Shown: positions 33,802-43,326 of the stretch, piece after piece
Numbering within the stretch: position 1 is the first letter of the stretch
Layout: each line of letters starts with the position of its first letter
Assembly: GCA_035575515.1 (NCBI GenBank)
Contig: DATLXU010000149.1
Span: 1-60,841 of the forward strand
Source: DATLXU01 sp035575515
GTDB taxonomy: Bacteria; Acidobacteriota; Blastocatellia; UBA7656
Reading direction: 5' to 3'
DNA: 60,841 bases
Notes under the pieces: generated by a model
What the model saw: only the letters and a program-made list of their open reading frames with translations
Told to the model about the DNA's origin: nothing
The model's database searches: none
Position numbers and translations under genes: made by a program

Positions 33802-35379
33802 TTAGTCATTCTTGCCAGAGTTAGGGTAGCGATCGTCCTTAACCTTCAGGTCGTCAATCAGTTGACCTGCGGGCGAAACGCCGTGCGTTGATAATTCGTG
33901 CGCGAGATACTTCTTCATAAAGCTGTGATGGCGGCTGTAGCTGAAATAAATGACCAGCCCGATCACCAGCCAGCCAATCAGTCGAATCCAGTTCGCCCAA
34001 GGCAGCGAGAACATCAACAGCACGCACATGATGATGCCGAGTATCGGAACGAGCGGCACCATCGGGCAACGGAACGGGCGCTCGGCTTCGGGGTTAGTCC
34101 TACGCATAATCAGCACCGCGCTGCAAACGACGGTGAAAGCGAACAGCGTGCCTATGTTCGTCATCTCAAGCAGCGCGCCAATCGGAAGCAGCCCCGCGCC
34201 CACGGCGACAAAGCACCCGACGAGAATCGTGCTCTTCCACGGAGTGCGGAAACGTGGGTGAACATCGGCGAAGAACGAAGGCGGAAGCAGCCCGTCGCGC
34301 GCCATCGCCAGAAAGACGCGAGGCGCTGACAGCATCATCACAAGCAACACTGATGTTATTCCTGCGACGCCCGCTATCGCGATGATGACTTCAGCCCATT
34401 GCAAGCCGACAGACTTGAATGCCATCGAGACGCCCGCGCCTGTGTCAATCGTGCTGTATTTCTGCATGCCCGTCAGCACCGCCACGACCGCCACATAAAG
34501 AACCGTGCAGATGAGCAGCGAGGCGACAATTCCGATGGGAACGTCACGATTCGGGCGCTTGGCTTCTTCGGCATGCGTCGAGACCGAATCGAAGCCGATG
34601 TAGGCGAAGAAGATTATCGCCGCGCCTGCAAACATTCCAACGGGCCGCCCGCCTACGGTCTCGCCCCAGAGAGTATTCCCGAACAGGTTCAAGCCTCCCC
34701 ATCCGTATGGCGCGAATGGATGCCAGTTCGCTGGATTGATGAAGAACGCGCCGACCAGTATCACAAAGAGCACGGCGGCGACTTTGATGGCAACCATCGT
34801 GGCGTTGAAGCTTGCGCTCTCCTGTATGCCTTTGACCAGAATCGCCGTGACAATCAGCACGATTATTACGGCGGGAAGATTGACTATACCGCCTTTGCTG
34901 ACGAAGTGTCCCTCTTCGAAGACTATAGGGGGTTGGCTGATGGCTACGGGCAGATGTATGCCGACCTTCGGCAGCAGGCTCTGAAAGAAGCTCGACCATC
35001 CGTTTGCGACCGTAGCCGACCCGACGGCGTATTCCAACACGAGGTCCCAGCCGATTATCCATGCGAACAACTCGCCCAGCGTGGCGTAGGCGTAAGTGAA
35101 GGCCGAGCCTGCAACCGGAGCCATCGAGGCAAACTCTGCGTAACAGAGGGCCGCAAAGACGCAGGTGATCCCGGCGACGACGTAAGAGAGCATAAGGGCC
35201 GGGCCGGCCACGTTGTGGGCTGCCTCGCCTGTGGCGACAAATATGCCTGCGCCGATGATGGCCCCAACTCCGAGCGCCGTCAGTTGTACGGGACCGAGTA
35301 CGCGCCGCAGCCTGTGGTCGCCGTGCATTTCTTCAAGTAATACTGCGAGTGGTTTTCTCGCAAACAATTGACTTGCCAT
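33802..35379 (-). CDS. APC permease, cationic amino acid transporter-like
   Basis: 525 residues with about 12-13 membrane segments. TM1 is LTALGVGAIIGAGIFVATG with the substrate-backbone-binding Gly pattern. LCYAEFASMAPVAGSAFTYAY and GWDLVLEYAVGSATVANGW are hallmarks of the CAT subgroup (YfnA-like). GGAGG sits nine bases ahead of the ATG. It is the third and last of three tandem APC genes and likely co-transcribed with them, starting 55 bases after its neighbour's stop. It takes up amino acids; the specific substrate is unknown. Confidence 0.88.
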   Translation of the reverse strand: MASQLFARKPLAVLLEEMHGDHRLRRVLGPVQLTALGVGAIIGAGIFVATGEAAHNVAGPALMLSYVVAGITCVFAALCYAEFASMAPVAGSAFTYAYATLGELFAWIIGWDLVLEYAVGSATVANGWSSFFQSLLPKVGIHLPVAISQPPIVFEEGHFVSKGGIVNLPAVIIVLIVTAILVKGIQESASFNATMVAIKVAAVLFVILVGAFFINPANWHPFAPYGWGGLNLFGNTLWGETVGGRPVGMFAGAAIIFFAYIGFDSVSTHAEEAKRPNRDVPIGIVASLLICTVLYVAVVAVLTGMQKYSTIDTGAGVSMAFKSVGLQWAEVIIAIAGVAGITSVLLVMMLSAPRVFLAMARDGLLPPSFFADVHPRFRTPWKSTILVGCFVAVGAGLLPIGALLEMTNIGTLFAFTVVCSAVLIMRRTNPEAERPFRCPMVPLVPILGIIMCVLLMFSLPWANWIRLIGWLVIGLVIYFSYSRHHSFMKKYLAHELSTHGVSPAGQLIDDLKVKDDRYPNSGKND

Positions 35380-35434
35380 TTATAGTGCCTCCAAGAATTT
35401 TTCGTTTCAGATTAATGAAGCAGGCGGTTCCCGT

Positions 35435-37126
35435 TCATAGCCCTGCTTCTTCTGCCGGCGTTGTTGATTCATCATCATACATTGGCTTGCCGACTCTTCG
35501 CCATATCAGGTAAACGGGAATGCCGGTCAGGATGATGATGAATCCCGGCCAGGTGATCGGCCATTGATAAATCAGCAACACGACGAGAATCACCGCAGCG
35601 CCGACAATGTAAAGCGCAGGGATGACCGGATAACCGAACGCGCGATATGGCCGCTCGGCGTCGGGTCGTTTCCATCTCAGCACGAATATTCCCAGGATCG
35701 TAAGGATATAAAATATCAAAGCCGCCGATATAACGTAGGTAAGCAGATTGCCATACAAATTGCCATAGGTTGGTTTGCCGGTAGCTGGATCGGTTCCGGT
35801 TACAACGCGCGGCAATACGAGCACCGCGGCCCAGATACCTTGAATCACAAGTCCCCACGCCGGGACGTGCTTGCTGTTCAACTCGCCTGACGAGCGGAAG
35901 AATAACCCGTCGCGCGCCATCGCCCAGTAAGCTCGCGCGCCAGCAAGTATCAACCCGTTGTTGCAGCCGAAGGTTGAAATCATGATAGCAACGGCCATAA
36001 TGGCTGCGCCGAGTCCGGGAAAGATGACTTCAGCAGTTGAAGAAGCGACGCGGTCGCTCGGCGCGTTTTGAATGCCGAGAATGCGCGGGTCTGTTTTAGC
36101 CTGTTCTTCGTACTGATCGGCGGTCTTGATGATGACGAGCTTTGCGGGATCGTTCTTATAATTCGGGTCGGCCTTGTATTGGTTTGCCAACTGGATGACT
36201 TCCGTCTTTTGACGATCACCCTCGAACGGCAGTGTGACCAGGTAGGCGACGTTAGCAAGCAGGTAAAGGCTTATCACCAGAAAAGTTCCGAGCGCGAGCG
36301 ACAGCGGAATGTTGCGCCTCGGATTCTTCACCTCACCCGCCGTGAACGTTATGTTGTTCCACGCGTCGGCTGAAAAGAGCGAGTTGGTTTGCGAAACGCA
36401 TAAACCGACGAATAATCCGAACGCTGTGATTGCGGTCAGTCCCGGCCCCACGTCTTGCAGCGTGCCGCGCACGGTCCACATGTCGCCGAAGTTGCGTGTG
36501 ACGACTTCGGCATTCCATCCGACAAGCACGCCAAGCACAATCAGCGCGATGAGCGCGCCCGTCTTGGTTATTGTGAAGACGTTTTGAACGATCTTTCCAA
36601 GCCTTAGGCCGCGCGTGTTCATCCACGTCAGAAGCGCGATCATCAGAATACCTACGAACTGCGCGGTCGAAAGCGAGACGGCGTAGCCTGATCCGATGCG
36701 AATCGGCTCGATTAGATAATTGCTTTCGGAAATCCATGGGACGAGCACGCCGAAGTAGCGAGCGAAGCCTACGGCTACGGCTGCGATGGTTCCGGTCTGA
36801 ATGACCATAAAGAGCGTCCAGCCGTAGAGAAAGCCCCAAAGCGGCGAGAAGGCTTCGCGCAGGTAGACGTACTGGCCGCCCGCGTGCGGCATCATCGCCG
36901 CAAGCTCGCCGTAACTGAGCGCGGCCATCACCGTGAGCAGCCCCGTGATTATCCACGCGACGAGCAGCCAGCCGGGCGAGCCTACCTGCCGTGACATATC
37001 AGCAGAGACGATGAAGATGCCCGACCCGATCATCGAGCCTGCGACGATCATCGTGGAATCGAGCAGGCCAAGCCCGCGAATGAATCCTGTTTTTTTATCT
37101 TCGACTGCGACAGGTGCGTCGGTCAT
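35435..37126 (-). CDS. APC permease, LAT/SteT-like
   Basis: 563 residues with about 12 membrane segments. TM1 is LLDSTMIVAGSMIGSGIFIV and the next block LSYGELAAMMPHAGGQYVYLREAF belongs to the exchanger-type (LAT) branch, so it differs from its two neighbours. A hydrophilic insertion of about 65 residues (GDRQKTEVIQLANQYKADP and on) falls between two central membrane segments and would form a large loop. A GGGGAG site precedes the ATG. It is the middle gene of the tandem permease run. Confidence 0.86.
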   Translation of the reverse strand: MTDAPVAVEDKKTGFIRGLGLLDSTMIVAGSMIGSGIFIVSADMSRQVGSPGWLLVAWIITGLLTVMAALSYGELAAMMPHAGGQYVYLREAFSPLWGFLYGWTLFMVIQTGTIAAVAVGFARYFGVLVPWISESNYLIEPIRIGSGYAVSLSTAQFVGILMIALLTWMNTRGLRLGKIVQNVFTITKTGALIALIVLGVLVGWNAEVVTRNFGDMWTVRGTLQDVGPGLTAITAFGLFVGLCVSQTNSLFSADAWNNITFTAGEVKNPRRNIPLSLALGTFLVISLYLLANVAYLVTLPFEGDRQKTEVIQLANQYKADPNYKNDPAKLVIIKTADQYEEQAKTDPRILGIQNAPSDRVASSTAEVIFPGLGAAIMAVAIMISTFGCNNGLILAGARAYWAMARDGLFFRSSGELNSKHVPAWGLVIQGIWAAVLVLPRVVTGTDPATGKPTYGNLYGNLLTYVISAALIFYILTILGIFVLRWKRPDAERPYRAFGYPVIPALYIVGAAVILVVLLIYQWPITWPGFIIILTGIPVYLIWRRVGKPMYDDESTTPAEEAGL

Positions 37127-37150
37127 GATTTCTCCCCTAATACGCTCTGG

Positions 37151-39322
37151 TTAACTCTTAACAAAGACAGCTATCAAATACGCTATGCTCACTGCGGCAA
37201 GCGCGGCGGTGACGTACAGGCTCGTGTTAGCGATAACCGCGTACCTTTCAGCGTCCGGGCTGTTGCGCGCTCTCATCGCCCGGCGAATGACTATCGGGCA
37301 GAGCACGAAGGCGTTGAGCGCGAGCGGGATTATTAAAAAGAAAGACCGCTCAAGCCACGCCCCCGAGTTGAATATGCCAGCAAGAGCCGAGTCGCCTTTG
37401 ACCAGCGATTGAAGCCATGGCTCCGCGCGTTTCAAAGTATTGATTGTATCAAGCGTTTTATCGTCAGGCGTGGAATTGCCGACTGCCGCGAGCCATTTCC
37501 CCGCCGCGATGTATATGTCGAACGCACGCATTATGAGGAGCAGTAATGCGCCGATTATCGCAAGCCACATGCCTGTGAAAGCCGTCTGCGCATCGTGTTC
37601 GGCAGGACGCTCGGCAAGATGGCGACCTGTCAATCGGCTCTTGACCGAGCCGTATCCGACATAAATCACAAAGCCGAAGTTGAGCCACGCCGCAAAACGC
37701 AGCCACGATGTCGGCGGCAAAAAATAAATCAGATACAAACACGAGATGACGCCGAGCACGGGGAATATATATTTACGGCTCAGCGCGAAAACTATAGCCG
37801 CGCCGACAAGCCACATAATTTTTTGCCCGATTGGCAACTGTGTTTCTGGAAATAAAAAGACGGCGATGGCAAAAGCGATGTAAAGAGTTATCGTCCATCG
37901 CCATCCGCCCGGCACTCTGAATGGCCGCACGCGGTCAGGGTCTTTGACGCGCAGTATGATTATGCCCGCGCAAACGAGAACGAAGGCGAACAGCGTTCCG
38001 ATATTCGTCAAATCAACCATCTCGTCAATGCTGGCGAACGCCGCAAAGACGGCGACGAACACGCCCGTCAAAATGGTCGAGATGTGCGGCGTGCGGAATC
38101 GTGGATGGACTTTATAAAAGATTGGCGGAAGCAGCCCGTCGCGCGCCATCGAAAAGAATATGCGCGGCTGGCCGAGTTGAAACACCAGCAGCACAGCCGT
38201 GTGCGCGATGACCGACCCGAACGCTACGATGCCGACTGCCCAGCCAGCATTTGGAACAGCGTACTGAATGGCCATCGTGAGAGGCTCGGCCTGCTCGGCT
38301 GAAAGTTGTTTCTCTACAAGGACCGGGTATGGAACCAGACCTGTGAAGACCGCTCCGACGATCACATAAAAGATTGTGCAGATGATGAGCGAAGCGATGA
38401 TTCCGATTGGCAGATTGCGCTGCGGGTTGCGAGTCTCTTCTGCGACGGTTGAGACGGCGTCGAACCCTATGTAGGCGAAAAAAACTATGGCCGCGCCTGA
38501 GCTTATGCCCGGAAAGCCGTTCGGCGCGAAGCCGTAATTCGGCAGGTGCCAGTTGCGTGTGTCAATGTACATCGTGCCGAAGACGATGAAGAACGTCAGC
38601 ACGATAATCTTGATGCCGACCATCACGGCATTGAAGCGCGCGCTTTCGCGCACGCCCCATACCAGAACGATTGTGATTGCCGCGACGATTGAAACGGCCA
38701 GCAGGTTGAAGACAATTGGTATCCCGAAAATGTGCGGCGCGCTATCTATTATCTCAGGCTTTGCGTGCGCGGTGCGGTAATCTGTCGAAATCCAGTCGGG
38801 TATCTTTATGCTCAAGTCCATGACATTGCCGACGACATTGAACTTGAGATTGGCCAGAAGCGTCTTGAAATAGTTTGCCCAACTGATGGCGACGCCGATA
38901 TTGCCGACCGCGTATTCGATAATCAAGTCCCAGCCGATTATCCACGCGACGACTTCACCCAACGTGGCATACGAGTATGTGTAGGCCGAGCCTGAGATGG
39001 GGACCATCGAAGCGAACTCAGCATAACAGAGCGCCGTGAACCCGCAGACGACTGCAGTGATGACAAATGAGAGGATGAGCGCGGGACCGGCTCCGAGACG
39101 ATGCGCATCGCCTGCGGCAGCCGTCCCGATGGTGGCGAATATGCCTGCTCCGATTATGGCTCCAATGCCGAACAGCGTGAGCGCGACGGGACCGAGCGCG
39201 CGTTTCAATTTATGCTCAGGCTCTTCGGCTTCTTCAAGAATTGCGTCGAGCGATTTGACGCGGAACAAGCCCCTGAACGTCATCGTGTTGACGCCCGCCC
39301 TGTCGGAGTCAGTTTTCTGCAT
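37151..39322 (-). CDS. APC permease with C-terminal membrane extension
   Basis: 723 residues. The first 550 are a CAT-type APC carrier (LFGIGAIIGAGIFATIG, LCYAEFASMVPISGSAYTYSY, GWDLIIEYAVGNIGVAISW) similar to the gene at 33802. About 130 extra residues follow, with three or four further hydrophobic segments (MWLAIIGALLLLIMRAF, SFFLIIPLALNAFVLCP, ALAAVSIAYLIAVFV). The extension is not part of the standard carrier and is of unknown role. It is the first gene of the tandem permease run; 263 bases separate it from the divergent cysC-like gene. Confidence 0.86.
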   Translation of the reverse strand: MQKTDSDRAGVNTMTFRGLFRVKSLDAILEEAEEPEHKLKRALGPVALTLFGIGAIIGAGIFATIGTAAAGDAHRLGAGPALILSFVITAVVCGFTALCYAEFASMVPISGSAYTYSYATLGEVVAWIIGWDLIIEYAVGNIGVAISWANYFKTLLANLKFNVVGNVMDLSIKIPDWISTDYRTAHAKPEIIDSAPHIFGIPIVFNLLAVSIVAAITIVLVWGVRESARFNAVMVGIKIIVLTFFIVFGTMYIDTRNWHLPNYGFAPNGFPGISSGAAIVFFAYIGFDAVSTVAEETRNPQRNLPIGIIASLIICTIFYVIVGAVFTGLVPYPVLVEKQLSAEQAEPLTMAIQYAVPNAGWAVGIVAFGSVIAHTAVLLVFQLGQPRIFFSMARDGLLPPIFYKVHPRFRTPHISTILTGVFVAVFAAFASIDEMVDLTNIGTLFAFVLVCAGIIILRVKDPDRVRPFRVPGGWRWTITLYIAFAIAVFLFPETQLPIGQKIMWLVGAAIVFALSRKYIFPVLGVISCLYLIYFLPPTSWLRFAAWLNFGFVIYVGYGSVKSRLTGRHLAERPAEHDAQTAFTGMWLAIIGALLLLIMRAFDIYIAAGKWLAAVGNSTPDDKTLDTINTLKRAEPWLQSLVKGDSALAGIFNSGAWLERSFFLIIPLALNAFVLCPIVIRRAMRARNSPDAERYAVIANTSLYVTAALAAVSIAYLIAVFVKS

Positions 39323-39585
39323 TCGCGTTCGTTCCCCTCATCGGCTTTGGTGTGAATCTACGCGTGGGCTACAAGGCGACCGTCAAGCCCTGCTTACGCC
39401 CTCGCTGTACGCTGGCAGACTGCTTAAGCGAAGCGCCGCGATTATCAACTTTGCAGATAATCCATGTCAAGCAAAACGCCACGCCCTTTCCGAACCAGAA
39501 TCATTCGTGTATATTCGCTGCTTTGCGCAAACCGCCATGTTGCTAATAGAATTAACAGGCTTGCACTTATAACTTGGGAGAAGAG
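39323..39585. promoter_or_regulatory. Divergent intergenic region between permease and glycan operons
   Basis: A 263-base region that must hold promoters for both the minus-strand permease genes and the plus-strand operon that begins with cysC. I could not pick out a -35/-10 pair with confidence. No hairpin element is present, in contrast to most other gaps. Confidence 0.4.
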
Positions 39586-40191
39586 ATGGAACAAAAAGGA
39601 TTTACGCTGTGGTTCACGGGACTGTCGGGGGCAGGCAAAACGACGCTGGCCCGATTAGTCGAACAGGAACTTAAGACGCGCGGTCTTAGAGTCGAAGTGC
39701 TCGACGGCGACATCATCCGCACGAACCTTTCCAAAGGTCTGGGCTTCTCGAAGGAAGACCGCGACACGAATATTCGCCGCATCGGGTTCGTCTGCTACCT
39801 GCTGACGCGCAACGACGTTGTTGCCATTGCCGCAGCGATTTCGCCTTACCGCGAAGTGCGCGATGAGGTGCGCGGCACGATTGGCTCGTTCGTGGAAGTC
39901 TATGTCAAATGCCCGATTGACGTGCTGGCCGAGCGCGACGTGAAGGGACTGTACAAAAAAGCGCTAGCGGGCGAACTAAAAAACTTCACGGGCATTGACG
40001 ATCCTTATGAAGAGCCATTCGCGCCGGAGGTCACGGTCGAAACCGACCGCGAAACGCCCGAAGAGAGCGCGGCTCGAATTATTGAGACGCTCGAAGCCAT
40101 GTCGCTCATCCCTGCATCTGAATCAACTGGCTATAGCGAAGAGGATGAGGAAGAAGTCCGCCGCAGGCTCGAAGCCCTCGGCTACGTTTAG
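39586..40191 (+). CDS. cysC: Adenylylsulfate kinase-like protein with C-terminal LGY tag
   Basis: 201 residues from ATG 39586 with GGGAG just upstream. The P-loop is GLSGAGKTTLA. DGDIIRTNLSKGLGFS, DTNIRRIGFV, ISPYREVRDEVR and KNFTGIDDPYE follow the APS-kinase pattern, so phosphorylation of APS to PAPS is the expected reaction. After the kinase fold a short acidic linker leads to EEVRRRLEALGYV, a tail that also ends three phosphatase-superfamily proteins of this operon. No sulfurylase (cysDN/sat) gene is adjacent. It is the first gene of the glycan operon, so PAPS for glycan sulfation, or phosphorylation of another adenylylated substrate, is plausible. Confidence 0.85.
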   Translation: MEQKGFTLWFTGLSGAGKTTLARLVEQELKTRGLRVEVLDGDIIRTNLSKGLGFSKEDRDTNIRRIGFVCYLLTRNDVVAIAAAISPYREVRDEVRGTIGSFVEVYVKCPIDVLAERDVKGLYKKALAGELKNFTGIDDPYEEPFAPEVTVETDRETPEESAARIIETLEAMSLIPASESTGYSEEDEEEVRRRLEALGYV

Positions 40192-40192
40192 A

Positions 40193-40314
40193 GCAGGGAT
40201 CAGGGGTCGGGATTCAGGGGTCAGCGTCATGGCTGAATTGAAACAGGCTCTGAGAGCCATTTTTAAGTCTGCAGCCATTTCATCTCCTGCCCCCGACCCC
40301 TGACCCCTGACCAC
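40193..40314. repeat. Composite hairpin element, GGGGTCA arms with 50-bp palindromic core
   Basis: Left arm 40193-40226 (GATCAGGGGTCGGGATTCAG) and right arm 40284-40314 (CCCCGACCCCTGACCCCTGA) carry GGGGTCA-type heptamers. The core 40229-40278 begins ATGGCTG and ends CAGCCAT, with GGCTCTGAGAGCC at the centre. Its right arm touches the ATG of the next gene. A diverged copy lies inside the gene at 45172. Confidence 0.82.
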
Positions 40315-40315
40315 T

Positions 40316-41668
40316 ATGGGATTACTCGACCGTTTCAAATCGAAAGAGCAGCCTAAGCGCGCTGTGCTTATAGGGCTTGACGGTACGCCCTGCACGCTCG
40401 TGCAAAGATTTATCGCGGACGGCACGATGCCGAACTTTGCGGAGCTTGCGAGGCGCGGGACGCTCCTGCAAATGGACACTTCGATTCCTGATATTTCGTC
40501 GGTCGCGTGGTCGTCGTTTATGACGGGCGCGAATCCGGGCCGTCACGGCATCTATGGATTCATTGACCTTCAGCCCGCGAGTTATAAGATTTATTTCCCG
40601 AACTCGCGTCACGTCAAAAGCGAAACCGTCTGGAGCGTAGCTAATAGCGCGGGCCGCCGAGCAATTATCATCAACGTGCCTTCGACTTATCCGGCGCAGC
40701 CGCTCGATGGAATTCTGGTCGCGGGATTCGTTGCGGTTGATTTGAACAAAGCAACTTACCCGCAGGAGCTTGTACCGCGACTGCGCGCGATGGACTATCG
40801 CATTGACGTTGACGCGCGCAAGGTTCAGCAGTCGCACGACGCGCTGATGGATGATGTGCTTGTGACGCTTGATCGAAGGGTGAAGCTGTTGCTTGAACTA
40901 TTTGATAGCGAGCGATGGGATTTGTTCATAGGCGTGATAACCGAGACTGACCGCTTGCAGCATTTCTTCATGGATGCGATTGAGGATGAGAGCCACAAGT
41001 ACCATTCAGCCTTTCGCGATTTTTACCGGCAGGTTGACAGCTTTCTCGGCCAGATTGCGGAGCGGTTGAAAGACGAAACGCTTTTGATAATGAGCGATCA
41101 CGGATTCACGCCGATAAAGCAGCAGGTCTATTTGAATCGCTGGCTCGTTGATAACGGCTACTTGAAGTTGAAAGAAAACGCACGCTCGATTGAAGAGATA
41201 GCCGATGGGTCGCTTGCGTTCGCAATGGACCCGGGCCGCATTTACCTCAACCGGAAAGGCAAATATCCAAGCGGCGTGGTTGATGATGCGGATGCGAATC
41301 GCTTGCTTGATGAGATAAAGCGAGGACTGTCGGAGATAACAGCCGACGGCGAACCCGTAGTGAAGCGCATCTACTCGAAAGAGGAACTGTTCAGCGGCCC
41401 GCTTGTTGATCTTGCGCCCGACCTGTGCGTGCAGAGCGTTTACGGTTACGACTTGAAGGGCGCTGTGAATAAGAAAGAATTGATGGACCGCGAAGTCTTC
41501 ACAGGCATGCACACGCAAGACGATTCAACGCTTTACATCAGCGCGCTCGCCAGTGAGTTGAGGGCAGACAAACCTCACATCACGGACGTTGCTCCGACAT
41601 TGCTCGACGCGCTGGGGCTAAGCGTGCCCTCAACGATGGACGGGCGCTCGGTCTTTGCGCGTTCGTAA
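40316..41668 (+). CDS. Alkaline-phosphatase-superfamily phosphodiesterase-like protein 1
   Basis: 450 residues, no signal peptide, so cytoplasmic. NPP-type metal and nucleophile sites are present: IGLDGTP (Asp), SVAWSSFMTGANPGRHG (Ser/Thr nucleophile region), ITETDRLQHFF (Asp, His), MSDHGF (Asp-His) and TGMHTQDD (His). It is shorter than its paralogues and lacks their C-terminal LGY tag. Family members hydrolyse or transfer phosphodiesters, phosphonates or sulfates; the substrate is unknown. The ATG immediately follows a repeat arm and has no ribosome site in front. Confidence 0.82.
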   Translation: MGLLDRFKSKEQPKRAVLIGLDGTPCTLVQRFIADGTMPNFAELARRGTLLQMDTSIPDISSVAWSSFMTGANPGRHGIYGFIDLQPASYKIYFPNSRHVKSETVWSVANSAGRRAIIINVPSTYPAQPLDGILVAGFVAVDLNKATYPQELVPRLRAMDYRIDVDARKVQQSHDALMDDVLVTLDRRVKLLLELFDSERWDLFIGVITETDRLQHFFMDAIEDESHKYHSAFRDFYRQVDSFLGQIAERLKDETLLIMSDHGFTPIKQQVYLNRWLVDNGYLKLKENARSIEEIADGSLAFAMDPGRIYLNRKGKYPSGVVDDADANRLLDEIKRGLSEITADGEPVVKRIYSKEELFSGPLVDLAPDLCVQSVYGYDLKGAVNKKELMDREVFTGMHTQDDSTLYISALASELRADKPHITDVAPTLLDALGLSVPSTMDGRSVFARS

Positions 41669-41675
41669 GATTTTC

Positions 41676-43286
41676 ATGAAGACCGTAATCATAGGACTCG
41701 ACGGCGCAACCTTTGACATCATCGCGCCGATGATTGAAGCAGGACGACTGCCCGCACTCGCACAACTGATGCGTGAAGGAGCGCACGCGCCGTTGCGTTC
41801 GACTATTCTGCCAAACAGCTTTCCCGGCTGGGCCAGTTGCACGACTGGCACGAGCGAAGGCATGCACGGAGTATTTTCGCCTTTCATCAAAAACAAATCA
41901 TCATACACCGTTCGAGCGATGAGCGGGCGCGACATAATGACCCGGCCCGTGTGGGACATTCTCACAGAGCACGGTGGCCGCTCCGGTGTGCTAAACGTGC
42001 CTACGACCTATCCGCCTGAGCCGCTCAATGGTTTGATGGTCACGGGGATGCTCACGCCGGGACTCGCGTCAGAGTTCACTTATCCCGCGTCTCTCAAGCA
42101 GGAATTGCTCGCCGTAGTTGAAGATTACATCATCGAGCCTGCGCGCATCCCTGACCGGCACGCGCGAGCGGCAGAGTTTCGCCGTTCAATCGAAACACGC
42201 GAGCGCGCGTTGAGATTCTTAATGAATCAGGGCGAGTGGGATTTTTTTATGGTAGTCTTTTCTGTGCTGGACCGCGCGCAGCACGATTACTGGGCCGATA
42301 TGGATGCATCGCATCCTCGTCACGACCCGCGCACGCCACCTGAGTTTCGCAACTTCATCCACGAAATCTACGAGCGACTGGATGGCGCTGTTGGGAGATT
42401 AATCGAGCAATTGCCCCCCGACGTGCGAGTGTTCGTCGTGTCGGATCATGGCTTCTGCTCGGAGCTTTACGAGGTGCGGGTAAACGAATTATTGGCGAAG
42501 GCCGGGCTACTCACTTTTAAGCATCCAGCGACGCGGCGGGCACGAGCGCAGGCGAAATCGTTCAAAGAAAAAATTGCGCGGCGATTGTTGCCTCAACATT
42601 CGGGCGGCAGCGTGCTTGATAAGAAAGTCGCTTACGGCAGCGCCTTCCTCGATGAGATTGACTTTTCGCGCACACGAGCCTTCTTCGCTCAGGATAAAGG
42701 CGTGTGGGTGAACCTCGCGGGCCGCGAAAGCGCTGGCATCGTGCGCGAGAGCGAATTCGATTCCGTCATCGAAGAAGCGCGGGACGCTTTGTTGAAATTG
42801 AAATCGCCTGTTGACGGCGAATCTGTATTTGAAAAAGTGATGCGCCGCGAAGAGGCATTCAGCGGCGCGTGGTCTGACCAGTTGCCTGACCTTGTAATGA
42901 TCCCGCGCAATGATTCTTATGTTTATAACGAGCGACCCGGCTATGGCGACATCATAGTTGCAGCCGATTCCACGACGGGCACGCACTCGCGCGACGGCAT
43001 ATTCATCGCGTGGGGGCGCGGGATAAAAAACGAAGCAGGCTTCGTCAATCAACCTGACCTGCGTGATGTCGGCCCGACCGCGCTTGCATCGCTCGGTTGC
43101 CCGCTGACGACAGACATGGACGGACGCGCACTCGTTGAAGTCTTTGCGGATACAATCGAGATTACGCGGCGCGGCAGCTCGTATCGTGAATCCGCTAAAA
43201 GCGACGCTATGGTTCAATCGGTTTACAATGCGGGTGAAGAAGCCGAACTGCGCGAGCGACTGCGCGCGCTTGGATATATTGAGTAA
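41676..43286 (+). CDS. Alkaline-phosphatase-superfamily phosphodiesterase-like protein 2
   Basis: 536 residues from ATG 41676, eight bases after the previous stop. It is cytoplasmic. Motifs: IIGLDGATFDI, SFPGWASCTTGTSEGMHG, FSVLDRAQHDYW, VVSDHGFCSE and TGTHSRDGIFIAWG, so all metal ligands are present. A basic linker of about 40 residues lies in the middle (RARAQAKSFKEKIARRLLP). The C-terminus is AELRERLRALGYIE, matching the tags on the cysC product and two paralogues. It is clearly a paralogue of the genes at 40316, 43532, 49358 and 54815. Confidence 0.84.
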   Translation: MKTVIIGLDGATFDIIAPMIEAGRLPALAQLMREGAHAPLRSTILPNSFPGWASCTTGTSEGMHGVFSPFIKNKSSYTVRAMSGRDIMTRPVWDILTEHGGRSGVLNVPTTYPPEPLNGLMVTGMLTPGLASEFTYPASLKQELLAVVEDYIIEPARIPDRHARAAEFRRSIETRERALRFLMNQGEWDFFMVVFSVLDRAQHDYWADMDASHPRHDPRTPPEFRNFIHEIYERLDGAVGRLIEQLPPDVRVFVVSDHGFCSELYEVRVNELLAKAGLLTFKHPATRRARAQAKSFKEKIARRLLPQHSGGSVLDKKVAYGSAFLDEIDFSRTRAFFAQDKGVWVNLAGRESAGIVRESEFDSVIEEARDALLKLKSPVDGESVFEKVMRREEAFSGAWSDQLPDLVMIPRNDSYVYNERPGYGDIIVAADSTTGTHSRDGIFIAWGRGIKNEAGFVNQPDLRDVGPTALASLGCPLTTDMDGRALVEVFADTIEITRRGSSYRESAKSDAMVQSVYNAGEEAELRERLRALGYIE

Positions 43287-43326
43287 TTAACTTTATGGCA
43301 GAAATTGGAAAGGAAGCAAATATTGA

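Noticed and set aside
34399..35340. 313-codon plus-strand open frame opposite an APC permease
   Set aside because: Antisense shadow in a GC-rich membrane protein gene; no ribosome site and no recognisable motif.
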